DNA of 54,049 bases from positions 1 through 54,049 of the forward strand of contig JAHJQX010000035.1 of NCBI GenBank assembly GCA_018818965.1, given 5' to 3'. The number at the start of each line of letters is the position of its first letter. Within the stretch, counting starts at the first letter, position 1. Positions 9,855 to 19,705 of the stretch are shown here, one piece after another. The DNA comes from Patescibacteria group bacterium. GTDB taxonomy: Bacteria > Patescibacteriota > JABMPQ01. The position numbers and the translations under genes were made by a program. The notes beneath the pieces were generated by a model. It did no database searches. It had not been told where the DNA came from and was given only the letters and a program-made list of their open reading frames with translations.

Positions 9855-11080
9855 TCAACTAATTTATCCGCTATTTTTGTAATATCGCCGGCTCCCATAA
9901 TCAAGACAATATCTCCCTTTTTAGCATTTTCTCGTAAATAATCAACTAATTTTGCGTAATCAATATATTTAACGTTTTTACCCTTTTTGCTGATTTCTTT
10001 AGCCAGATCTTGGGCCGTCACCTTTATTTCCTCTTCTCTACCGGCCACCTTGTAAATATCAGTTAACACTACTTGGTCAGCGCTAGTGAATGCCCCAGCA
10101 AAATCACTGAACAATTCTTGTGTTCGCTGTTGGTGGTGCGGCTGGAAGACAGCTATTAACTCACTGTCCGGATATTTTTCGCGAGCAGCTCTCAGGGTTG
10201 CTTTAATCTCCGTCGGATGATGAGCATAATCATCGATCACAGAAGCACCATTAACTTCGCCCTTTTGTTCAAAACGGCGAACCGAGCCTTGATAACTTTC
10301 CAGACTCTCTTTAATGATTTTATCATCAATTCCTAACGCTCGCCCCACTTGCTGAGCCGCCAAGGCATCGTGAAGAAAATGCTGCCCCGGTAACTTCAGC
10401 TTGAGATTTAAATCATTGGGTAAATTCTCCACGTCCGCAATCACCTGCTCGGCTCTACCAGCAAATTTGATAAATGCCTCCTGAACATCCGCTAAATCTC
10501 GATAACAATCAGGGTGATCAAATTCGGTATTTAAAATCACGGCAATCTTAGGATAATAATTCAAAAAAGCACGCCGGTATTCATCCGCCTCCACTACTAG
10601 ATACTTACTCTGGCCAAAACGAGCGTTGCCATTAAATTCTGGCACATCGGAACCAACGATCACGGTAGGATCCAAGCCGGCCTTCTCCATCATCACCCCA
10701 ATCATAGCGGTGGTAGTTGTCTTGCCGTGCGTACCGGCCACCGCAATTGTATATTTCATCTTAGTCAAATACCCAACAAACTTAGGATAGGCCATAGACA
10801 AAATACCCAACTTCTCCGCCTGTTCAAGCTCAATATTATCTGGAGGGGTAGCCACGGTATAGACCACCAAATCAACTCCAGACTCGATATTGTCAGCTTC
10901 ATGTTCACCAATGTTTACTATAATTCCTAGATTCTCTAAATTATCAGTAACTTTTGATTGCTCCAGGTCTGAGCCAGACACGGCAACGCCCTGCAGTTTT
11001 AGCAGACGCGCCAAAGCTGACAGGCCGCTGCCGCCGATGCCAATAAAGTGGGCTTTTTTAAAATTATTAGTACTAACCAT
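9851..11080 (-). CDS. murC: UDP-N-acetylmuramate--L-alanine ligase
   Basis: HFIGIGGSGLSALARLL, VAGTHGKTTTTAMIG, DDYAHHPTEIKATLRAAR; ATGA overlap with murB. Confidence 0.96.
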   Translation of the reverse strand: MVSTNNFKKAHFIGIGGSGLSALARLLKLQGVAVSGSDLEQSKVTDNLENLGIIVNIGEHEADNIESGVDLVVYTVATPPDNIELEQAEKLGILSMAYPKFVGYLTKMKYTIAVAGTHGKTTTTAMIGVMMEKAGLDPTVIVGSDVPEFNGNARFGQSKYLVVEADEYRRAFLNYYPKIAVILNTEFDHPDCYRDLADVQEAFIKFAGRAEQVIADVENLPNDLNLKLKLPGQHFLHDALAAQQVGRALGIDDKIIKESLESYQGSVRRFEQKGEVNGASVIDDYAHHPTEIKATLRAAREKYPDSELIAVFQPHHQQRTQELFSDFAGAFTSADQVVLTDIYKVAGREEEIKVTAQDLAKEISKKGKNVKYIDYAKLVDYLRENAKKGDIVLIMGAGDITKIADKLVE

Positions 11081-12191
11081 GTTTATTTCCTCGAGCTAAA
11101 GCAATAATCTGATCGGCCAGCTTCTCGGCGGCTTCTCGGTGAGCTAGCTTGGCCATTTTTCGCTTCAAATCTTGACGCCGGCTATCATTAGAAAAAATAT
11201 CATTGACCTCTTTCCGTAAATGTTCCGCTTTAATTTCACTATTCGGCAAAACAACCGCTGCTCCCGCTTCCCTAAAATATTTAGCGTTCACCTCCTGATG
11301 TTCACCCAGAACGGCTGAGCCAATCGGTACAATCAGAGCCGGCTTACCCCAAGCAGCAATTTCGTTAAGCGTATTAATACCAGCGCGGGTGATAACCAGA
11401 TCAGCCAAAGCTAGGGCGTCTCCCATCGCTGGCGCAGACAAAAAAGATTGCAAACAATATCCGACTTGTTTCAACCCGACCTCTTTGACTTGCGTCTGTA
11501 CTAACTGGTAATTATCCTGCCCACAAACATGCAACACCTGATAGTTCTCAAGTAGCTGGGGCAAAACTTCTACTAGTATCTCATTAAGCTTCCGCGCTCC
11601 CTGGCTCCCTCCCACTACGAGAATAACCGGTTTGTCGCTCAACAAATTGAATTTCTCTCGCGCTCTCGCTTGGTCGCCAGCTAGAATCTCCGCTCGCAGT
11701 GGATTACCAGTCACTAATACTTTTCTATCATCGAAATACTGTCCGGTGGAGGGAAAACTAACGGCTATTTTCTGCGCCAAGCGGGCAATAATCTTATTGG
11801 CCAAACCCGGAATAATATCAGATTCATGGGTAATGATTGGCCGACGCAGAAGCCAACTGGCAATAACCACCGGCACACTGACATAGCCCCCTTTGCTAAA
11901 AACAACATCGGGTTTAAATTTTCTCACCACAAAAAAAGACTGGATTACGCCTAAAGGGATTTTATAAATATCGATAATGTTATAGAGAGAGAAATATCTT
12001 CTCAGCTTACCAGTGAGAACAGAGGTAAAGGGAATATTATTTTCAGCAGCTACTTTCTCTTCCAAACCACGGTAAGAGCCAACCCACAAATAATCAGGTG
12101 GAGTCGGCAATTGGCTATTTAAAGTTTTAACAACTGCCACCACCGGCATAACATGACCCCCCGTACCCCCTCCGGTAAGTAAAATGCGCAT
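11073..12191 (-). CDS. murG: UDP-N-acetylglucosamine transferase MurG
   Basis: MRILLTGGGTGGHVMPVVAV, FSKGGYVSVPVVIASWLLRRPIITHESD, VVGGSQGARKLNE, ITRAGINTLNEIAAWGKPALIVP. Confidence 0.96.
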   Translation of the reverse strand: MRILLTGGGTGGHVMPVVAVVKTLNSQLPTPPDYLWVGSYRGLEEKVAAENNIPFTSVLTGKLRRYFSLYNIIDIYKIPLGVIQSFFVVRKFKPDVVFSKGGYVSVPVVIASWLLRRPIITHESDIIPGLANKIIARLAQKIAVSFPSTGQYFDDRKVLVTGNPLRAEILAGDQARAREKFNLLSDKPVILVVGGSQGARKLNEILVEVLPQLLENYQVLHVCGQDNYQLVQTQVKEVGLKQVGYCLQSFLSAPAMGDALALADLVITRAGINTLNEIAAWGKPALIVPIGSAVLGEHQEVNAKYFREAGAAVVLPNSEIKAEHLRKEVNDIFSNDSRRQDLKRKMAKLAHREAAEKLADQIIALARGNKHG

Positions 12192-12199
12192 AATGATTT

Positions 12200-13360
12200 T
12201 TATTTATCCCGATTGTCACTGATACTATGCCGCACCCGCCGATCGGTAGAAACGCCAGGAGCAACCCTAGTGTACTGAGATACATTAATCAAAATACCAA
12301 CAGCGGCCAAAGTAAAAAGTACAGCTGTACCTCCATAACTAATAAACGGTAAAGGTATGCCTGTCAAGGGAACCAAAGCAACCATAGCTGCGATATTCAC
12401 AAAAGCTTGAAAAGCGATCCAGGTAATAATACCAGTAGCGACTAGTTTACCAAACAAGTCGGGTGCTTTTTTGGAAATAACAAAACCACGGATAGCTAAA
12501 AAGACAAACAAGCCAATAATAATCAATATTCTGATAAAACCTAACTCTTCGGCCATCACTGCAAAAATTGAATCACCGGTCGCCTCTGGTAAATAGTTAT
12601 ATTTTTGAATACTCTTGCCTAATCCACGACCAAATAATCCTCCCGAGCCAACAGCCAGGAGAGCTTGGTTTATTTGATAACCGATACCCTGAGGGTCAAT
12701 TTCTGGGTTTAAAAACACAGTAAAGCGAGCCATCCGGTAAGGAGCGGCCTTAATTAAAATACAAAACAATATTATCCCTGTCCCTCCAATAGCCGCTAAG
12801 TGACGCCATCGAGCTCCAGCAATAAAATAAACCATAATAGCTGCTACAATAATAACCGACATTGTTCCTAAGTCAGGCTGTAGCATTATTAGAAAACCGA
12901 TGATCCCTAGAACAGTTACAAAGGGTAGGAAGCCATATTTCCAATCGCGGATACCTTTTTGTCGCTTTTCCAACCAAGTAGCTAAATAAAGGATAAAGGT
13001 TAATTTTACAATCTCGGTCGGCTGCATTGTAGCTGTACCTAGTGATATCCAACGCCGCGCCCCTCCGTACTCTAAGCCGATGCCTGGCAGAAAAACAGCC
13101 AAGAGCAGCACTAGGGTTACTCCCAATAAGATAGCTGCTAGTTTTTTCCAGAAGTGGTAGTGTATACGCGAAGTAATTATCATCGCCATCAAACCAAACA
13201 AGACGCCATAAAATAACTGATGGACAAGATAATAATGGTTATTGCCAAAATTTTCGTAGGATACTACCGCACTGGCCGAAGAAAGCATAACCAAGCCAAT
13301 CACCATTAATGCAATGATGGTAATAACAAGAAAATAATCTGGTTTATGTTTCTCTAGCAT
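12200..13360 (-). CDS. ftsW: FtsW/RodA/SpoVE-type lipid-II polymerase
   Basis: MVIGLVMLSSASA, MQPTEIVKLTFILYLATWL, LPEATGDSIFAVMAEELGFI, PLTGIPLPFISYGGTAVL. Confidence 0.95.
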   Translation of the reverse strand: MLEKHKPDYFLVITIIALMVIGLVMLSSASAVVSYENFGNNHYYLVHQLFYGVLFGLMAMIITSRIHYHFWKKLAAILLGVTLVLLLAVFLPGIGLEYGGARRWISLGTATMQPTEIVKLTFILYLATWLEKRQKGIRDWKYGFLPFVTVLGIIGFLIMLQPDLGTMSVIIVAAIMVYFIAGARWRHLAAIGGTGIILFCILIKAAPYRMARFTVFLNPEIDPQGIGYQINQALLAVGSGGLFGRGLGKSIQKYNYLPEATGDSIFAVMAEELGFIRILIIIGLFVFLAIRGFVISKKAPDLFGKLVATGIITWIAFQAFVNIAAMVALVPLTGIPLPFISYGGTAVLFTLAAVGILINVSQYTRVAPGVSTDRRVRHSISDNRDK

Positions 13361-13364
13361 AAAA

Positions 13365-14825
13365 TTAGACTAACTCCCGCACTAACTTCTTAAACTGACG
13401 GCCGCGATCTCGGTAATCTTTGAACAGGCCAAAACTTTCACAGCCTGGTGATAATACTACCACATCGCCTGACTCCGAAGCAGTCCTAGCGTTATTCACT
13501 GCTTCGGCCAAACTAGAACATTGTTTTATCAGTAAGCGCGTATTCTTTTGCTTAGCTTGAATTTTTCTAATTGCTTCTTCAATGCTTAATCCTTGCTCGC
13601 CCAGCAATAATAATACCTTAATTTTACTATTAACGATATCCTTAGCTAGCTGTTGGTATTCATCGGGCATTTTGGTCCTTCGAGAACCACCCGCTATCAA
13701 GATCATCGGATTAGAAAAAGACTTAACCGCCATCCTGGTACCATCAGGATTACAAGCCGAAGAGTCCTCGTAGTATTTCACACCCTTATTTTCCTTAACG
13801 AATTCCAACCGAGAAGATAGACCCCGGCAAGAAGTCACACCTTCTCTGATCTCTTTGGTATTAGCACCTACTAGATAGGTAGCCATCACAGCTGCTAGAA
13901 CATTAGCAACATTATGCGGACCAGGCAAAGAAATACCATTTATTGCGCATATTTTGTGTTCACTGGCTTTATTTTTGATATAGATATCGTTACCGCGAAT
14001 ATAACATCCTTTGGTTAATTGCTGGGTGCAGCTAAATAGATACGGGATTGCTTTACCGGTTTTAGAAAACTTGCGAGTAATTTCATTATCGTTGTTTAAA
14101 ACAGTAAAATCATCGCGTCCTTGATATTGCAACAAGCTTTTTTTAGTAGCAACATAATCAGCAAAATCTTTGTGGTCATCAAGATGATTGGGAGTGACAT
14201 TAACTACCACGGCCACATGTGGAGACCGGCCAAGATCTATTTTAAGTTGACGATTGCTGACTTCCATGACCATAATATCATCCGGTTTTATATTCCTTAT
14301 TTCTGACAATATTTGAATGTTCTGACGATCATTGCCAGTGAACCAAACCATGCGCTTACCCTTTTTAAGAATTTCATATATCAAGCGAGTGGTTGTAGAT
14401 TTTCCGGAAGTACCAGTTACGGCCACTATCGGACAAGGGCAAAAAGTAAAATATAATTTGGTGATATTGTAAAAAGGAACCTCCCCAATTAATTGTTGTA
14501 ACTTCTTGTTTTCTGGGTAACGAAACCAGGATTGAGGGACAAAAATAATGTCAGCTTGCTCAATGTTTCTTAGATATTCGGCTTTGAAATAAAATTTGAT
14601 TGGTAGATTTGAGAGTTTTTTGTACGACGCGTCCTTTTCCTCTTCACTGTAAGCATCATGGAAGGAATAAAAACTCTCTTGAAAATCTTTCTCCTGACAA
14701 AAATCGTGGGCAGTTACCTGCACTTTTTTGAGATTGTCAGTCAAAAATTCAGCCACCGCTGAGCCTTCAGCGCCAGATACACCGACGAGGTGGATATTCT
14801 TGTTTTCGAAGTTAGATAGATTCAT
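13365..14825 (-). CDS. murD: UDP-N-acetylmuramoyl-L-alanine--D-glutamate ligase
   Basis: VAVTGTSGKSTTTRLIYEIL, NVTPNHLDDHKDFADYVATKKSLL, GPHNVANVLAAVMA, YYEDSSACNPDGTRMAVKSF. Confidence 0.9.
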   Translation of the reverse strand: MNLSNFENKNIHLVGVSGAEGSAVAEFLTDNLKKVQVTAHDFCQEKDFQESFYSFHDAYSEEEKDASYKKLSNLPIKFYFKAEYLRNIEQADIIFVPQSWFRYPENKKLQQLIGEVPFYNITKLYFTFCPCPIVAVTGTSGKSTTTRLIYEILKKGKRMVWFTGNDRQNIQILSEIRNIKPDDIMVMEVSNRQLKIDLGRSPHVAVVVNVTPNHLDDHKDFADYVATKKSLLQYQGRDDFTVLNNDNEITRKFSKTGKAIPYLFSCTQQLTKGCYIRGNDIYIKNKASEHKICAINGISLPGPHNVANVLAAVMATYLVGANTKEIREGVTSCRGLSSRLEFVKENKGVKYYEDSSACNPDGTRMAVKSFSNPMILIAGGSRRTKMPDEYQQLAKDIVNSKIKVLLLLGEQGLSIEEAIRKIQAKQKNTRLLIKQCSSLAEAVNNARTASESGDVVVLSPGCESFGLFKDYRDRGRQFKKLVRELV

Positions 14826-14827
14826 AT

Positions 14828-15598
14828 TTATTGCGCTTGTCTCCCAATAACCGACAACATCGTTCCAACTTCCTTTTTATCACTATCTCGATAATACGAT
14901 GGTAGCTTATATTCTTTGCTACAACAGGTACATATCCTTGACGTTTCAATATTTTCCGTCGACACCCCTGCCTGCTCTAACTGCAATTCGATTGCCCGCC
15001 ACAAATCGAGATAAACTTTTTCGTCCTTCTTTCTCACTACCTGGTCACTAAACCCAGTGCTGAACTTTGCCACTCGGTTATCTTTAGCTTGACTCACTTC
15101 ATAGCAACAAGAACCAATAGCAGGCCCCAGGTAGACAATAATGTCCTTCCGGGCCGAGTGAAACTGCTTATTAAATCTAACAACCATCTTACCCGCAATA
15201 TCCTTAACCGTCCCCTGCCAACCAGAATGGGCAATACCAACTACTTTTTGCCGCGGGTCATAAAAAGAAATCGGCACGCAGTCAGCTGTAAACACGCCCA
15301 GATAAACGCCAGATTCTGCCGTAATCAACCCATCATTGTCCTCAACGGCCGTCTGCTTGCTAAATATGCCCTTTCCTCTATCTTTTTCAGTAACGACCGT
15401 AATATTGGCTGTATGCTGCTGATTCTGCAATACAACGTGCTGCGGATTGATGTCAAAACTTTCCAGATATTCTTTCATTTCCGCCACCGCTTCCAGCGAA
15501 TCATCCCGGTATTCATACTGCAAACACTTCCCCTCATTGTACGATATTCCTTGAACAAGCTTCGAATGTTCTAAAAGTTTTCTAGAATATATCTTCAT
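14828..15598 (-). CDS. pgeF: polyphenol oxidase / purine nucleoside phosphorylase LACC1-like (YfiH family)
   Basis: FTADCVPISFYDPRQKVVGIAHSGWQGTVKDIAGKMV...LGPAIGSCCYEVS. Confidence 0.9.
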   Translation of the reverse strand: MKIYSRKLLEHSKLVQGISYNEGKCLQYEYRDDSLEAVAEMKEYLESFDINPQHVVLQNQQHTANITVVTEKDRGKGIFSKQTAVEDNDGLITAESGVYLGVFTADCVPISFYDPRQKVVGIAHSGWQGTVKDIAGKMVVRFNKQFHSARKDIIVYLGPAIGSCCYEVSQAKDNRVAKFSTGFSDQVVRKKDEKVYLDLWRAIELQLEQAGVSTENIETSRICTCCSKEYKLPSYYRDSDKKEVGTMLSVIGRQAQ

Positions 15599-15609
15599 CT
15601 CAATTCATT

Positions 15610-15685
15610 ATTTCGCAGTTTGCCATGACCGCGGTAGCGAACCCAGTCTTACAGGTGAGCGCAGCGGTCATGGTGACCGCGAAAT
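15610..15685. repeat. imperfect long inverted repeat (extended hairpin)
   Basis: atttcgc (15610-15616)...ccatgaccgc (15623-15632) pairs with gcggtcatgg (15664-15673)...gcgaaat (15679-15685). Confidence 0.75.
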
Positions 15686-15688
15686 ATC

Positions 15689-16627
15689 TCACACCAGTCC
15701 AAATAACTTCCCAATAAACAAGCAATAAATTATCAGATACAACGCGCCCTCCCAACTATAGATTTTTTGGGAAATTCCGGAAATCACGTACAGCACTGTT
15801 GCGGCCACCATAAAAGGAATGGCAATTAAAAATGTCTCGCTTGAGACGCCCAGAGTAGAAATCAGTCCGGGAATTCCGATCACCATGGCGATATTGAAGA
15901 TGTTGGAACCAAAGACATTACCCAGAGCCATTTCATAATTACCCTTGCGGGCAGCGCTTACCGAGACTAGTACTTCAGGCAAAGAAGTACCAAGCGCAAT
16001 GGCGGATAAAGCAATCACGGACGAATTTATTTGCAAAATTTCCGAGATATTTAAAACAGAATCGATCGAATATTTGGCTCCCAAATAAACTCCAAGACCG
16101 CCCAGAATTATCATAGCGACCATTTTAAACGATACTTCGCCTTTTTTCTGACTATTACTTTCTTCGGCTTTACTACGCGAATAAATAGAATACAAAATAT
16201 AAACCAAATAACTCGCTATCAGGAAAAGGCTTTCGATAAAAGTAACTTGCTTATCCCACAGCACAAACACTGCCAAAAACGTCACGGCCAGCAAGAGAGG
16301 TGCATCCAGATTGATTAGGCTCCGTTTCACCACCATCTTTCTACTAAGTACGGCCGCTAAGCCAACCACTAGTAAAATATTAGCGATATTGGAACCAATG
16401 ACGTTACCAGCCACGATTTCGGTCGATCCTTTAAAAACAGCGATCAAACTAGTAGCCAGCTCTGGTAAAGAGGTGCCAATACTGACAATCGTCACGCCGA
16501 TAATGAACTGGGGAATGCCAAGGGCTGATCCCAACTTTTCACTGTACTTGGTAAAATAGTCAGCGGCTTTTATCAAGACTGCTAAACTAATTACAAAGAT
16601 AGCGATCCAAAAAAGTAAATCTAGCAT
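15689..16627 (-). CDS. CaCA-family sodium/calcium exchanger
   Basis: GVTIVSIGTSLPELATSLIAVFKGSTEIVAGNVIGSNIANILLVVG and the repeat SAIALGTSLPEVLVSVSAARKGNYEMALGNVFGSNIFNIAMVIG. Confidence 0.93.
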   Translation of the reverse strand: MLDLLFWIAIFVISLAVLIKAADYFTKYSEKLGSALGIPQFIIGVTIVSIGTSLPELATSLIAVFKGSTEIVAGNVIGSNIANILLVVGLAAVLSRKMVVKRSLINLDAPLLLAVTFLAVFVLWDKQVTFIESLFLIASYLVYILYSIYSRSKAEESNSQKKGEVSFKMVAMIILGGLGVYLGAKYSIDSVLNISEILQINSSVIALSAIALGTSLPEVLVSVSAARKGNYEMALGNVFGSNIFNIAMVIGIPGLISTLGVSSETFLIAIPFMVAATVLYVISGISQKIYSWEGALYLIIYCLFIGKLFGLV

Positions 16628-16642
16628 AAGTTATTTGTTATT

Positions 16643-17437
16643 TTAGATAATGTCGACTGACCGCACGTTTACTTTATCACCTAACACTTTATGGCTGATA
16701 TCTTTGAATTTGTCAGAAACATCACTGGCAAAAAATTCGTGCCGCTGTCCACTTTTAGTAAGCTTACCCGCTACGATTGGATTTTCCTGGAGATATTCCT
16801 TTATCTGAATAGCTACTTCCTGCGCTGGATCAACGACCTTGATGCTCCTGCCCGCTACTTCCGCTATTACCTTAGCCAACAAGGGATAATGAGTACAAGC
16901 TAGCACTAACGTATCAATCTTATTTTTCTTCAAAGACTTTAAATAATAACGCACAATACGACGCGTTTCTTGTCTTTTGATCCAACCCTCTTCCGCTAAG
17001 GGGACAAGTAAGGGACAGGCTTGATAAAATACTTGCACTTGGGGATTAATCTCTTTGAGATAACGCTTGTGTGCCCCACTTTTAACTGTATTCTCGGTAC
17101 CAATAATACCAATCCGGTAATTACGAGTGACCTGATTTGCTTGATCTAGACCAGGTCTCACGACATCGAAAATTGGCACAGCTGGATATTTCTCCCGTAA
17201 AAAGTCAGCGGCGATGGCCGAAGCAGTGTGACAGGCAATAATAATAAGTTGAGCACCTTTTTTTAACAAAAACTCTAAATCTTGCTGAGAATACTTTTTG
17301 ATAATCTCAGGACTTTTGTTACCGTATGGTACCCGCGCCGTATCACCAAAGTAGACTATTTTGTATTGCGGCAAGGCTGAGATCACCTGTTTGACAACCG
17401 TTAAACCGCCCACCCCGGAATCAAAAATACCAATCAT
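16643..17437 (-). CDS. murI: glutamate racemase
   Basis: IGIFDSGVGGLTVVKQV, YFGDTARVPYGNKS, IIIACHTASAIA, LVLACTHYPLL. Confidence 0.95.
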   Translation of the reverse strand: MIGIFDSGVGGLTVVKQVISALPQYKIVYFGDTARVPYGNKSPEIIKKYSQQDLEFLLKKGAQLIIIACHTASAIAADFLREKYPAVPIFDVVRPGLDQANQVTRNYRIGIIGTENTVKSGAHKRYLKEINPQVQVFYQACPLLVPLAEEGWIKRQETRRIVRYYLKSLKKNKIDTLVLACTHYPLLAKVIAEVAGRSIKVVDPAQEVAIQIKEYLQENPIVAGKLTKSGQRHEFFASDVSDKFKDISHKVLGDKVNVRSVDII

Positions 17438-17446
17438 AAATATAAA

Positions 17447-18511
17447 TTAACCGCCGCCAATTAAACCGATCATCATGCCCAGAGCAGCTGACACCAGAGC
17501 GATAATCCAAAAACGCATGGTAACTTTGGTCTCAGGCCAGCCCTTGGCTTCAAAATGGTGGTGAATTGGTGTACTTAAAAATATTTTTTTACCAGTCAAC
17601 TTTTTATAAGGTATTTGGATAAGCACCGAAACCGACTCGATAACTAGCGGTAAAGCGATTAGAGGCAAGACTAAGGCCGTATTGGTCAGCATGGCCACAA
17701 TGCCTAACGTCGTTCCTAACGACATTGCTCCAGTATCGCCCATAAAAAAACGAGCAGGGTGAATATTAAACCATAAGAAAGCTAATAGCGCCCCCACAAT
17801 CACCCCACAAAAAGCAGCCAATTCTATTTTACCCTGCATAAAAGAAATCACCGCGTAAGCACCAAAACACGTTAGTAAAATACCGCCCGCTAAACCATCA
17901 AGGCCATCCGCCTCGTTTACAGAAAAGGAGGTGGCTACCAAAACTACAATAAACAAAGGAACATACCACCACCCAATATTAAAATCTCCTACTCCGGGAA
18001 CATGGATAATATCCCAATCTAATTTGTAATAAAACCACCAGGCACCAAATATAGCCACCAGAGTATACAAAACTAGTCGGTAAATCATTCTCATCCCACC
18101 CCCTTTAGGACCAATTTTAAAAACATTGAGGATATCATCCGCTAAACCGACTAGGGCTGTTGCAACCAAAGCACCGAGAGGCAATAAAGTTTCTGCCCGG
18201 GTAAGAAAATTGAGTTTAGCGATAAAAAAATTATCCGAAAATTCTGACCAGACAAAAAAAGCAATGGCTAATAACAAAACCGTTACCCAAACTAACAATC
18301 CCCCCATTACTGGTGTCCCCGCTTTGGCTTGATGCAACTGGTGATAAATCGGCGCTCCTCCCTCACGAATATTTTTACCCAATTTAAATTTATAGAGAAA
18401 ATGAGTTAGAGCTGGTGTCCAGGCGACAGCAACAATAAAAGCCAAAGCGGCCAGAAACAATACTTTAATTACATTTTGAACCAAAAAAGGATCTTGGATC
18501 TCGTTGATCAT
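17447..18511 (-). CDS. mraY: phospho-N-acetylmuramoyl-pentapeptide transferase
   Basis: HQAKAGTPVMGGLLVW, NEADGLDGLAGGIL, FLWFNIHPARFFMGDTGAMSLGTTLGIVA, TPIHHHFEAKGWPETKVTMRFW. Confidence 0.96.
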   Translation of the reverse strand: MINEIQDPFLVQNVIKVLFLAALAFIVAVAWTPALTHFLYKFKLGKNIREGGAPIYHQLHQAKAGTPVMGGLLVWVTVLLLAIAFFVWSEFSDNFFIAKLNFLTRAETLLPLGALVATALVGLADDILNVFKIGPKGGGMRMIYRLVLYTLVAIFGAWWFYYKLDWDIIHVPGVGDFNIGWWYVPLFIVVLVATSFSVNEADGLDGLAGGILLTCFGAYAVISFMQGKIELAAFCGVIVGALLAFLWFNIHPARFFMGDTGAMSLGTTLGIVAMLTNTALVLPLIALPLVIESVSVLIQIPYKKLTGKKIFLSTPIHHHFEAKGWPETKVTMRFWIIALVSAALGMMIGLIGGG

Positions 18512-19422
18512 TATTGCCAGCGATAATTATTATAAGTCCACTCAATCAAAGCCTTGCTATCTTGAAATTGTTGCCCGTTTAATTCACTCCCTAACACCAC
18601 TGTGACAATTTGATGCTGTCCTTTTTCTTCAGCAGCAAAAGTAGTTAAACAAAAACCAGCCTCTTCGGTATAACCTGTTTTACCTCCCAATAAATAGCTA
18701 TAATTTGCCTGAAGTAATTTATTGGTATTCCTCAAATGATGATTGTCACCGATGTTCACACTTTGGATATCGCTTTCTTTCAAGGCTACGATTTCTTTAA
18801 AAACTGGATTCTGGTAAACATAATTTGCCAAAACAGCCAAATCCTCAGCTGTAGAAAAATGACCAGCTTCATCCAAGCCAGAAGGATTAGCAAAATGAGT
18901 ATTTTTTAAACCGATTGCTTGCCCTTTAGCATTCATCATCTCAACAAAACTACCAATATCGCCCCCCACCTTTTTGGCCAAAGCCCGGGCTGCATCATTA
19001 CCAGAAGATATCAAGAGGCCATGTAAAACATCACCCACCCGCATTTCCTCGCCTGGCACCAAATTAATATCAGCTCCCTCCACCCCAACCATTTCTCCAT
19101 CTATCTCTAAGGTATCTTCTAGATCAACTCCGCTCTCAAGTACAACTACGGCCGTCATCATCTTTGTTAAAGACGCCATCGGCAAAGCTTGTTGGCTATT
19201 TTTTGCGAAGAGAACCTTGCCACTGGCTCCATCTAGCACGATGGCTGATTTCGCCTCCAGCTCTACCCCTAGGCTGGCCGTTTCTTTGAAAGGTAAAGCC
19301 AGCCGCTGGTTTCTCTCTATTACTTGATCCTGTTCGCTGGTTGGCAATAAAAACTGGCCCTCATAACCAGCCTGAGGAAAAATGATTAAACACAAAACTG
19401 CTAGAACTGCTTTAGTAAGCAT
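18511..19422 (-). CDS. dacA: D-alanyl-D-alanine carboxypeptidase (peptidase S11)
   Basis: MASLTKMMTAVVVLE (SxxK), SSGNDAARALA, LGGKTGYTEEAGFCL; N-terminal hydrophobic segment. Confidence 0.92.
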   Translation of the reverse strand: MLTKAVLAVLCLIIFPQAGYEGQFLLPTSEQDQVIERNQRLALPFKETASLGVELEAKSAIVLDGASGKVLFAKNSQQALPMASLTKMMTAVVVLESGVDLEDTLEIDGEMVGVEGADINLVPGEEMRVGDVLHGLLISSGNDAARALAKKVGGDIGSFVEMMNAKGQAIGLKNTHFANPSGLDEAGHFSTAEDLAVLANYVYQNPVFKEIVALKESDIQSVNIGDNHHLRNTNKLLQANYSYLLGGKTGYTEEAGFCLTTFAAEEKGQHQIVTVVLGSELNGQQFQDSKALIEWTYNNYRWQ

Positions 19423-19431
19423 AATTATCCT

Positions 19432-19638
19432 TTAAGCGGCCTTGGTCTCAATAGCAGCTACGGGACAGGAAGATTCGGCTTCCTGAACGCAGCTGGTATC
19501 AGCAGTGTCATTTTTGATTACTTTAGCTTTATCGCCCTCCATAGCAAAGTAATCAGGACATAAGGCTACGCATGACCCACAACCAATGCATTTTTCTTTG
19601 TCTATTTCTACCTTTATTTTAGCCATATTGATACTCAT
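19432..19638 (-). CDS. ferredoxin, single 4Fe-4S cluster
   Basis: KVEIDKEKCIGCGSCVALCPDYF...CPVAAIE. Confidence 0.9.
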   Translation of the reverse strand: MSINMAKIKVEIDKEKCIGCGSCVALCPDYFAMEGDKAKVIKNDTADTSCVQEAESSCPVAAIETKAA

Positions 19639-19705
19639 TTACCTAAAATCTTTGCTTCTCATTTTACTATAATATCAACCAACGAGCCACCTAATTTATT
19701 ATAAC

